Below, in pieces: positions 1 to 6,430 of a DNA stretch of 64,000 bases. The position numbers were made by a program, and so were the translations under genes. The notes below the pieces were generated by a model. It was not told where the DNA came from and searched no databases. It was given only the letters and a program-made list of their open reading frames with translations. Source of the DNA: Thalassotalea atypica (GTDB lineage Bacteria; Pseudomonadota; Gammaproteobacteria; Enterobacterales; Alteromonadaceae); the NCBI RefSeq assembly GCF_030295975.1, contig NZ_AP027364.1, forward strand, positions 2,790,001 through 2,854,000, in the 5' to 3' direction. The stretch's first letter is position 1. Every line of letters starts with the position of its first letter.

Positions 1-16
1 GGACTACTAAAGCTTG

Positions 17-56
17 GCTCAGTTTCGCTCGGCTTTACAGTTTAGCAAGCTATTAT
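17..56 (+). repeat. attC-like repeat, copy 1
   Basis: GCTCAGTTT (17-25) and TAGCAAGCTATTAT (43-56) recur in the same order and spacing at 1445-1485, inside the attC-like site after the second gene. This copy is probably the remnant of an attC site belonging to a cassette just left of the window. Confidence 0.45.
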
Positions 57-231
57 CATCCCTTTATCTGTATACTCGCCCAACTGGAATATATTTTTAC
101 AATCGCAATATACTCACAACTTGTAACAGTTTAAATAGCTTACTTATTCATCAAGTGTGTACCAAATAATGTTTTCATATTATTGTTTATTACTAATAAA
201 ACTCTAAGTTAATTAGTGAGATATAAATACA

Positions 232-693
232 ATGAATAAAATAACACTGCTTTCAGTGGCTGTTGCGGCTTTCACCTTTTTATTTACTGCAACCAGTAGT
301 GCTGGTTCTGTGACAGGTAAAGAATACCAAGCAGTTATAGATACGGCGTATAACTATTTTAATGGCGCTGCAAATGGAGACCAAAAGCTCCTTTTAGAAG
401 CTTTTGATTTGGAGTTTGGTCATGTAAAAATGATAAGCGTGAATAAGGAAACAGGAAAAGAAACCATTAGAACAGTGCCATTAAAAGAATTCGCTGGATA
501 CTTTAAAAAAGCAACTAAAGATACATGGTCAGCAAATATTCTGTCAGTCGATATAGTTGATGACAAAATGGCTATGGTGAAGCTAGATTTTGATACACCA
601 AAAACACATTACATTGACTATCTTGTAATGTACAAACGCGAGAACGGATGGCGCATTATTAATAAAACGTTTGTTGCAAAGAAGAAACAGTAA
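232..693 (+). CDS. secreted NTF2/SnoaL-like protein (putative lumazine-binding family)
   Basis: This 153-residue protein has a clear signal peptide (residues 1-24, Lys near the start, hydrophobic core, cleavage near SSAGS). The rest has the pattern of the NTF2-like fold as in the putative lumazine-binding family (Lumazine_bd_2): an N-terminal helix around AYNYFNGAANGDQ, a central AFDLEFGHVKM segment and a C-terminal sheet ending in GWRIINKTF. The family is a small cone-shaped ligand-binding or enzyme fold whose substrate is usually unknown, so no reaction is assigned. It is the first complete gene of the left cassette cluster and is followed 8 bases later by an attC-like site, so it is probably a cassette gene. 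The ATG at 232 is the natural start given the signal peptide. Confidence 0.7.
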   Translation: MNKITLLSVAVAAFTFLFTATSSAGSVTGKEYQAVIDTAYNYFNGAANGDQKLLLEAFDLEFGHVKMISVNKETGKETIRTVPLKEFAGYFKKATKDTWSANILSVDIVDDKMAMVKLDFDTPKTHYIDYLVMYKRENGWRIINKTFVAKKKQ

Positions 694-701
694 CTAATGG
701 A

Positions 702-775
702 AACTAACCAGCAATTAAAATGGTCATGCCTTTCTTCAATTTGGTGGGTACTGGATCAATTAAAGCTTGTTAAAC
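702..775 (+). repeat. attC-like site after the first cassette gene
   Basis: The site opens with AACTAAC (702-708) and closes with GTTAAAC (769-775). The outer arms AACTAACCAGC and GCTTGTTAAAC are imperfect reverse complements, as expected of an attC hairpin. Confidence 0.5.
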
Positions 776-921
776 AATGACAAAATACCGCTGTTTTTCC
801 CCTTTTGACGCTTATTTAACTGATTTTTATTTGCCTCTTCATGAGACGTATTATTTGAAGTTATTTTTTAATATTGATTATCTATTTATAAAGGAATGAT
901 CAAAAAAGCGTTAGTTCAATT

Positions 922-1383
922 TTGTCGGGATTTATAGCGGCATTTTTTACGTTGTCTTGCCACGCGGATGACAAATCATACAGCTCTATAGAGCTGTCAA
1001 ATCTAAAGAAAGCTATTTATTGTATGGAAATATTGGAAGACATAAAAGACCTGAAGCCGCAACAAAGAATAGATATTCTGCGTGACGAGTGTTATTGGGT
1101 GAACTTTATTGAACATTCCCCTCATATAAGCGATGGCCGAGAAAGACTATTCCGATTATTTCAAAATCAATATAAAGAATATCCAGAGCTTTCAATATCT
1201 ATTAAGCGAAGTGCTTCTGAGGGCGATCTAGTGTGGTTACATCTTCATGTGAAATGTACGCCAGACTCTCGCAGGGCGGCTCTCATACATATTTTCCGAA
1301 TGAAAGACAGTATGGTTGTGGCGCATTGGGGAGTAGGACAGCCTGTTCATGAAAAATCTAAGAACAACAACACAATGTTTTGA
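922..1383 (+). CDS. secreted SnoaL/NTF2-like protein, leader probably frameshifted
   Basis: The 153 residues open with a hydrophobic stretch ending SCHA, then a soluble domain with a helix (CYWVNFIEHSPHISDG), a long strand region and HWGVGQPV near the end. This resembles the SnoaL-like proteins of the NTF2 superfamily (nuclear transport factor 2 family). The only in-frame start is TTG at 922, which lacks a Shine-Dalgarno sequence and leaves the signal peptide without its basic N-terminus. An ATG at 896 in another frame encodes MIKKALVQF and would join this frame exactly if the TTTT run at 920-923 had one more T, giving a textbook signal peptide. The AAGGA before that ATG is, however, too close to be an ideal ribosome site. 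The gene therefore looks frameshifted by one missing base. It sits between two attC-like sites, so it is probably a cassette. Confidence 0.55.
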   Translation: MSGFIAAFFTLSCHADDKSYSSIELSNLKKAIYCMEILEDIKDLKPQQRIDILRDECYWVNFIEHSPHISDGRERLFRLFQNQYKEYPELSISIKRSASEGDLVWLHLHVKCTPDSRRAALIHIFRMKDSMVVAHWGVGQPVHEKSKNNNTMF

Positions 1384-1432
1384 TCATAATTTAGTATTTG
1401 GGTTAGATAACAGGTGCATAAGAAAGAGAGGC

Positions 1433-1510
1433 TGCTAACAATTTGCTCAGTTTTACTACGTTAAACTATACTAGCAAGCTATTATTAGTCCTAATCACTG
1501 GACGTTATAA
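1433..1510 (+). repeat. attC-like site after the second cassette gene
   Basis: The site is bounded by TGCTAAC (1433-1439) and GTTATAA (1504-1510). Its inner part (1445-1485) repeats the sequence found at 17-56. It lies between two + strand genes with unrelated products. Confidence 0.5.
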
Positions 1511-1553
1511 AACGAGAAAACCTAGTTAAATATCAAATTATTGGAGATTCAAT

Positions 1554-1715
1554 ATGAACAAGATAATACATATTATTTTAGCTTTGTTGTTGCCACCTAT
1601 TGCGGTGTTTTTAAAAAGCGGCGTGGGTAAAGATTTACTCATTAATATAGTGCTGTGCCTATTTTTTTACGTGCCGGGTATTTTGCACGCGGTTTGGCTC
1701 ATCACAAAAGATTGA
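1554..1715 (+). CDS. Pmp3/YqaE family small membrane protein
   Basis: This 53-residue protein is built of two transmembrane helices. The first carries LLLPPIAVFLKSG, the second NIVLCLFFYVPGILHAVW. The LPP-A-VF-K-G and LC-L-Y-PG--HA-W pattern is diagnostic of the Pmp3/UPF0057 family (YqaE in E. coli, PMP3 in yeast), small inner-membrane proteins linked to membrane potential and to salt and cold stress. The ATG at 1554 is preceded by GGAG at a good distance. The gene lies in the left cassette cluster, and tiny membrane proteins are common cassette cargo. I see no convincing attC box between its stop and the next gene (1716-1880), only a short CTAGGC/GCCTAG inverted repeat near 1793-1824. Confidence 0.85.
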   Translation: MNKIIHIILALLLPPIAVFLKSGVGKDLLINIVLCLFFYVPGILHAVWLITKD

Positions 1716-1880
1716 TCGGCGTCTAAGCAAAATAACAGGCCATTGCAAAGCGTAAATGTTAACCGCTTGCGTGGCTCCACACCGACTCTTATTCTAGGCC
1801 GAATTCCTGTTCCGTTTAGCCTAGCGCTGTGTAATTTCCAGAGCACTATAGTTTAACTCTAATAACAAAAAAGGTAATTA

Positions 1881-2723
1881 ATGATGATATGGAAATCGAT
1901 TGTAGTTTTAGTCTTACTCCTTCCCTCATTTGTCTTCGCAAATTCCAAAGATACGCTCTTTGATATTAAAAAATATAGCGGTACATTTTGGGTGTTGGAG
2001 GGTAAAGCATACGGTACCAATGTCGGCATAATTGTGAGTGGTGAGGAGCTATTATTAATTGATCCTATGCCGGGAGAAAATGCACTTGATGATCTTCACC
2101 TTTTAATAAAAAAAACTACTAACCTTCCAATTTCATATGTTACTAACACTCATAATCATGAAGACCATTCTGGTGGAAACGAATATTTCCAAAATAAAGG
2201 CGCAAAAATTCTTGAACAAGAAACGTTAAACCATAAAACCCATGAGACCACCGCCCTTTTATCGACTAAGTTTGGTTTGGACGTGGTTCAAGTGAAATCA
2301 CATACAAGTTTAGATAGTTTATATTTCCACTCAGAGAGTAATATTCTATTTGTAGGTGATGTCTTTGATAATAGTTGGCACCCTACTTTTTACGCTGGTG
2401 GCATTGAGGGATTTACTGCAACGATTAATAAAATATTAGCAACTGGCGATGAAAACACGTTGATTATACCGGGTCATGGAGCTCCTGCGAGTAAGAAGGT
2501 GGTAGAAACTTTCTATAAAAATACAATAGTTTGGTTAGAGCGTATTTCTACTTTACTTAAAGAAAACATGTCAATAGAACAGATCATGGAAGATCAGCAA
2601 ATAAATGAAATTTTACAGCGCTTTAATACCGAGCAAAGAAAGGAATTTATCCCTGAAAGAGCATTTAAGCGTTTTATCGAAAGAAGCGTTTCAATTGTTG
2701 CTTCAAATGAATTGAAAGTGTAA
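1881..2723 (+). CDS. secreted metallo-beta-lactamase-fold hydrolase
   Basis: The protein has 280 residues with a signal peptide (1-20, ending FVFANS). The metallo-beta-lactamase fold is complete: the zinc motif NTHNHEDHSGG (H-x-H-x-D-H) near residue 90, a later ligand His in KSHTSLDS, the bridging Asp in LFVGDVFD and the final His in PGHG. The order matches MBL-fold hydrolases that act in the periplasm. Substrates range from beta-lactams to thioesters and lactones, so resistance should not be assumed. After PGHG there is a C-terminal helical extension of about 80 residues. The ribosome site AAGGT precedes ATG-ATG at 1881/1884. It is followed by an attC-like site, which makes it a cassette gene of the left cluster. 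Confidence 0.75.
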   Translation: MMIWKSIVVLVLLLPSFVFANSKDTLFDIKKYSGTFWVLEGKAYGTNVGIIVSGEELLLIDPMPGENALDDLHLLIKKTTNLPISYVTNTHNHEDHSGGNEYFQNKGAKILEQETLNHKTHETTALLSTKFGLDVVQVKSHTSLDSLYFHSESNILFVGDVFDNSWHPTFYAGGIEGFTATINKILATGDENTLIIPGHGAPASKKVVETFYKNTIVWLERISTLLKENMSIEQIMEDQQINEILQRFNTEQRKEFIPERAFKRFIERSVSIVASNELKV

Positions 2724-2732
2724 AGAAGGCAA

Positions 2733-2823
2733 ATCGAACAGGACAAATAACCGTTGGCTTATCGTTCGAGTCTTGCTTGAGGGTAGCCAACAAATACCAA
2801 GTCGCATTATTGTGGCGCTAAAT
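2733..2823 (+). repeat. attC-like site after the metallo-hydrolase cassette
   Basis: The left box is ATCGAAC (2733-2739) and the right core is GCTAAAT (2817-2823). In between, CCGTTGGCTTA and TAGCCAAC form the inner complementary pair typical of attC. The segment ACAGGACAAATAAC is nearly the same as in the attC sites at 57-60 kb, read on their minus strand. This is the best single link between the two arrays. Confidence 0.65.
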
Positions 2824-2840
2824 GATTGGAGGGATTCAAT

Positions 2841-3611
2841 TTGAAGTTTAAAACTCTAGTTTATATTTTAGGCGGACTCTTAATGTTAGCCGTGGCTGGC
2901 ATATTCATGCTCGTTTTTTTAGTACCAGATACTGGTCTCCCACAATACAAAATAAATATCGCTGTAGAAGCTGCTAAATCATTATTTCAGTTAATTGTAG
3001 TTGTGCTAATTGGCGGCACAGTTACAGCGTTAATAAAAGCTTTTGAGACGAGCAATAAAGAAAATAAAGAAAGCGAAGAAGAAAAGCGTCGGCTGATACG
3101 ACTAGAAGACGAAAAATTGCACGAAGAGGCAAAATTTAGATCTGCGATTCGGTCTGACTACTTAAAACGCGTCGGTACATCTTATCGCGTGGCCAAAGCT
3201 GTTAGTAGAGATTTAAGAGCTGCCGGTTTAACGAATAAATTTAACCTCTCTCCAACTATTTTATCTGAATATCAAGTTACCTTCTATCGAGAAAGTATGA
3301 CACAGATAAACGAGGCTCAACTGGAATTGGAAGCACTGAAAATTGAAGCCATGAGTTTGCCTGACTTGGTTGAGCTACCTAATTTGGATAATTTATTGAG
3401 ATCAATGGAGCAATATTTGGGAAAAATTCTAAAAGAGTATCAAGAGGTGAACCCTAAATTAGAGCATAATCGAGATAGCGTAAGTTTTGAAAAAATGAAA
3501 AGGCTAAATGAGTTTACCGGCTCAGCTAGCGAAGGCGGCAGTGAAGGTTTTGAAGATTGTTTAGCCACTCCTCACGATAAGATCATTCAACTTGTTGCGA
3601 ATAGAACTTAG
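2841..3611 (+). CDS. hypothetical membrane protein with coiled coil
   Basis: I do not recognise this protein. It has two hydrophobic segments at the N-terminus (about residues 3-27 and 38-62), followed by a highly charged Glu/Lys-rich helix (KENKESEEEKRRLIRLEDEK) that should form a coiled coil, and a soluble helical remainder to residue 256. The shape is that of an inner-membrane anchored protein with a cytoplasmic helical domain. The TTG at 2841 is preferred over the TTG at 2826 because GGAGGG (2828-2833) stands 7 bases before it and the first segment then begins MKFK. It lies between attC-like sites at 2733-2823 and 3634-3779, so it is one cassette. Confidence 0.6.
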   Translation: MKFKTLVYILGGLLMLAVAGIFMLVFLVPDTGLPQYKINIAVEAAKSLFQLIVVVLIGGTVTALIKAFETSNKENKESEEEKRRLIRLEDEKLHEEAKFRSAIRSDYLKRVGTSYRVAKAVSRDLRAAGLTNKFNLSPTILSEYQVTFYRESMTQINEAQLELEALKIEAMSLPDLVELPNLDNLLRSMEQYLGKILKEYQEVNPKLEHNRDSVSFEKMKRLNEFTGSASEGGSEGFEDCLATPHDKIIQLVANRT

Positions 3612-3633
3612 CAAAATTAAAACTAAATCACTC

Positions 3634-3779
3634 ACCTAACTCGTTGATTGTCACCATCAGCGCAAAATCAGTTAAAAATCATAAAGACGTCATGCGTTTT
3701 TAATTAACTTTGCTAGGGTAACCACTTATTCAATCACAGTTAAACGTTTTATCGGCGGGCCTCAATGTTGACGTTAGAT
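3634..3779 (+). repeat. long attC-like (VCR-type length) site
   Basis: The site is bounded by ACCTAAC (3634-3640) and GTTAGAT (3773-3779), both good core boxes. The arms around TCGTTGATTG and TGTTGACGTTAG are imperfectly complementary. At 146 bases it is at the long end of the attC range, like Vibrio cholerae repeats. Confidence 0.55.
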
Positions 3780-3809
3780 AATTCGTTAAATTTACATTAA
3801 GGATAAGTG

Positions 3810-4700
3810 ATGAGCCGTCTTTATTTTTTAATTGCGTTGTTGTTTCTAACTTTCACTATCAGTGATAACAGTTATGGCAAAAGTAAACCTCCAATCAATG
3901 AAAATAGCTATTTTGGCGAAAAATCTCCGGGCCTTATCCCTCAACTTTTTGAACCTGAAATAGTCTCTCCAGATGGCTTATTTGAAGGTGGTACGTTTTC
4001 GCCAGATATGACGGAGTTTTATTTCACGAGGAAAAATGGCAAATATAAACAGCGCACATTTTTTGTTATTCGCTATGAAAATAATCACTGGGGTCAAGAA
4101 TCTGAGACTAAAATAAGATGGCCGCAATTCTCTTTCGATGGCAACATTATGTATCAAGGAAAGGAGTATAGAGAAAAAACCGACACCGGTTGGTCACCTC
4201 TTAAAAGCGCAGGTGAATTCTTAAATGAACAAGCACATGGTTTGTCAGTTACTTCAAACGGAACCTATTATTTTCCTTTTTTTAAAAAAGAAGATAACGG
4301 GCATGGCAACCTTGGTTACTCACGCCTGATAGACGGTAAGTATGAAAATCCCAAAAAGTTAGGTACCGAAATTAATACAGGGGAATACATTGCTCACCCT
4401 TATGTTGCGCGAGATGAATCCTATTTAATCTGGGATGTAGTACGAGAGGACGGATACGGGCAAGCAGATATCTATATCAGTTTCAGGCGCAAAGATGGCA
4501 CTTGGTTACCAGCCATGAATATGGGCCCAACAATAAACACTGCACTTCAAGAAAGCTCTCCTCAAGTGACACCTGATGGAAAATATCTATTTTTTACGAG
4601 AGGCGAATGGAAAGAGAAAGAAGACGGCAGTCGTAATTACGTTGGAAAACGGTATTGGGTAGACGCTCAGGTGATTGATAACCTCAGAGCCCAGCAATGA
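3810..4700 (+). CDS. secreted WD40-like (PD40) beta-propeller protein
   Basis: The protein has 296 residues with a signal peptide (residues 1-21, ending in DNSYGKS). The repeated motif (S/T)PDGxxxxFTR marks PD40/TolB-type propeller blades: FSPDMTEFYFTR near the start and VTPDGKYLFFTR near the end, with weaker blades between. Such proteins act in the periplasm or outside the cell as binding scaffolds; several relatives are annotated only as WD40-like periplasmic proteins. Start: ATG at 3810 (MSRLYF) with AAGGA 7-10 bases before; the GTG at 3807 is less likely. It follows a good attC-like site and could be the last cassette of the left cluster, but its own 3' site is not clear. Confidence 0.7.
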   Translation: MSRLYFLIALLFLTFTISDNSYGKSKPPINENSYFGEKSPGLIPQLFEPEIVSPDGLFEGGTFSPDMTEFYFTRKNGKYKQRTFFVIRYENNHWGQESETKIRWPQFSFDGNIMYQGKEYREKTDTGWSPLKSAGEFLNEQAHGLSVTSNGTYYFPFFKKEDNGHGNLGYSRLIDGKYENPKKLGTEINTGEYIAHPYVARDESYLIWDVVREDGYGQADIYISFRRKDGTWLPAMNMGPTINTALQESSPQVTPDGKYLFFTRGEWKEKEDGSRNYVGKRYWVDAQVIDNLRAQQ

Positions 4701-4921
4701 GTTTTACTTAATCAAATGAATCGAGAGATTAAAAGACGGCCCTATTTATTACGGCAAGTGAGTAAAACGCAATCATAAATCTCTCATATTGGTCATTTAT
4801 CAAAACTAAATACCAACAATCAAAGCGCTAAGTTTTTATATGGCTTTTTATTGCTGCGTATCGTATTTGTCTTATTGTGACAAACTACAATGGTCTTATT
4901 TTTTAAATTAAAAGGTAACTT

Positions 4922-5266
4922 ATGATCGCAGTAATCTTTGAAGTTGAAGTCGCTAAAGGCATGACGGATGAATACTTAAGCATAGCCAATGAAATTAAAC
5001 CTTTACTTACAAAAATTGACGGTTTCATTTCCATAGAACGATTTCAAAGTTTAACTGATGACGGTAAGCTTTTATCACTGTCATTTTGGCGTGACGAAGC
5101 AGCAATTCAAGAATGGCGTAGTTTGGAATCTCATCGCCTTGCCCAATTGAAAGGTCGTGGCGGAGTATTCGAGGATTACAGACTAAGAATTGCAGGGGTT
5201 ATTCGAGACTACGGTATGCAACGCCGTGGTGAAGCCCCAAAAGATAGCCTAGAGGTATATGGTTAA
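4922..5266 (+). CDS. antibiotic biosynthesis monooxygenase (ABM) domain protein
   Basis: This 114-residue protein is a single ABM domain. It opens with IAVIFEVEVAKGMTDEYL and carries the typical FISIERFQS and LSLSFWRDEAAIQEWRS segments, where the Trp-containing helix lines the pocket of the dimeric alpha-beta barrel. The family includes cofactor-free monooxygenases and haem- or quinol-binding relatives; the substrate here is unknown. The ribosome site AAAGGT precedes ATG 4922. The next gene starts 34 bases after the stop on the same strand, so the two may be co-transcribed. Confidence 0.75.
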   Translation: MIAVIFEVEVAKGMTDEYLSIANEIKPLLTKIDGFISIERFQSLTDDGKLLSLSFWRDEAAIQEWRSLESHRLAQLKGRGGVFEDYRLRIAGVIRDYGMQRRGEAPKDSLEVYG

Positions 5267-5300
5267 CCATCAGATCTGGCTTTATTTTAAGGTAACTATC

Positions 5301-5966
5301 ATGAAAAAATATATAAAAATCTTTATTGTCACGATTTTATTTTTACCCATTCTAGGGTATACCGATTCGACTTCAGATGAAAAAGATTCCTGGGATAAAG
5401 CTTATAATAGTGCAACAAAACAGCGATTCATTCCTGTTGAACTTTTTACCGGAGAACGCTGGGACGGTAAGCATGAATTGAACCTAAAAGAAGCTTCTAC
5501 CACTGCCTGCGCTATTGTTATTGGTCGAGATAGACCTTGCGACAATTATTACCTTTCAGGCCCTTTTAAAACAGACACCAACAACACCAAAATTGAATGG
5601 GCAGGTAATGAAATCCCCTATTATAAAAGAACATACAGTACCCAGCGTGGTGGTGAGGTTGAATCTTTCTTTACCATTAATAACTCAAGAGATGGTTTGG
5701 TGAGAATTTATGACAAACGGAAACAATGGGGCGTCAGAACTTATAAAGGATTAGGGAGTAAATTTCCACTGGGATATTGGAAGCAAGGTGAAGTGCGTAC
5801 GTACCCCTCAGATAGACCTACAAGGATCGAAATCGTGGAGCTTGATGGGCCTAACCATTGTCTTACCTTTCGATGGGTAATTGGACTCGGTGAAAGAAGA
5901 AATCAAGATAATAATTACACGTTTTGTCCTGATAAAGGTTTTACAGAGTTCAAACACAATAACTAA
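5301..5966 (+). CDS. hypothetical secreted protein
   Basis: I do not recognise this family. With ATG 5301 (AAGGT ribosome site just before) the protein is 221 residues with a signal peptide (MKKYIKIFIVTILFLPILGYT). The mature part is polar, has Cys pairs (TTACAIVIGRDRPCDN and NHCLTF/FCPDKG) that could form disulfides, and is rich in aromatic and charged residues. The ATG at 5259 overlaps the upstream gene and would put 14 residues before the signal peptide, so I reject it. It follows the ABM gene closely. Function unknown. Confidence 0.55.
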   Translation: MKKYIKIFIVTILFLPILGYTDSTSDEKDSWDKAYNSATKQRFIPVELFTGERWDGKHELNLKEASTTACAIVIGRDRPCDNYYLSGPFKTDTNNTKIEWAGNEIPYYKRTYSTQRGGEVESFFTINNSRDGLVRIYDKRKQWGVRTYKGLGSKFPLGYWKQGEVRTYPSDRPTRIEIVELDGPNHCLTFRWVIGLGERRNQDNNYTFCPDKGFTEFKHNN

Positions 5967-6430
5967 TGTTTGGATTCAACAAAAAAGAAAACTATTGTAA
6001 ATACTGGTATGGGCGCATAGCTAGGCTGTCAAAAAATGAAAAAGCCCCCAGCCTTATACTAGTAATATGTCTGCTCTACTCTGCCTGCACACTGACTTCT
6101 TAACATACGGAAGTATTGTTTCAACTATTGCAGTTCACTTAACATTACTACCAAGTGTACAGTTAATAAGTTGACTAATTGGTCAGTCTCTTCTATAAAA
6201 CTATATTCAAGATTTTAAATTAACAATTCTGTAACAAGTAATTGCATTATGCAGAGATAGATTTTGCGCATGAACACATTAGAAATTGCATGAATTGTTT
6301 AATAAAACCTTCATTAACCATTACGTATTAAAAATTATAATTATAAACCTCAATCACGTTATCTATGCAGTTAAACCAAGAAAACCTTGGTGTGTTTGAC
6401 CACTTTAATTTAGCTCTCAAAGGAATAAAC
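5967..6430. other. 464-base intergenic region before exeM
   Basis: No coding region is supported. The left part holds a weak inverted repeat AGGCTG (6023-6028) / CAGCCT (6049-6054) that may help end transcription of the upstream gene. The right part is AT-rich and probably contains the promoter and leader of the secreted nuclease gene; AAAGGA just before 6431 is its ribosome site. Confidence 0.4.

Larger units (their letters stand above)
1..3779 (+). mobile_element. integrase-less integron cassette cluster (CALIN-like)
   Basis: Small unrelated + strand genes alternate with sites that begin with a RYYYAAC-like box and end with a GTTRRRY-like box (702-775, 1433-1510, 2733-2823, 3634-3779). The site after the metallo-beta-lactamase gene shares internal sequence (GGACAAATAAC followed by GTTGGCTT) with the attC sites of the integron at 56-60 kb, so I read this stretch as a cassette array in + orientation. 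No integrase gene is visible here; one could lie left of the window. The array may reach 4833, where another core-like GCTAAGT occurs, but I see no convincing partner box for it. Confidence 0.55.

Noticed and set aside
1881-2723. Calling the metallo-beta-lactamase-fold cassette gene an antibiotic resistance gene
   Set aside because: The fold and zinc ligands are present, but many hydrolases share them and nothing in the sequence shows beta-lactamase specificity.
4701-4833. Possible attC site after the PD40 propeller gene, ending in GCTAAGT
   Set aside because: I could not find a complementary left box or inner arms, so it is not listed as a site.
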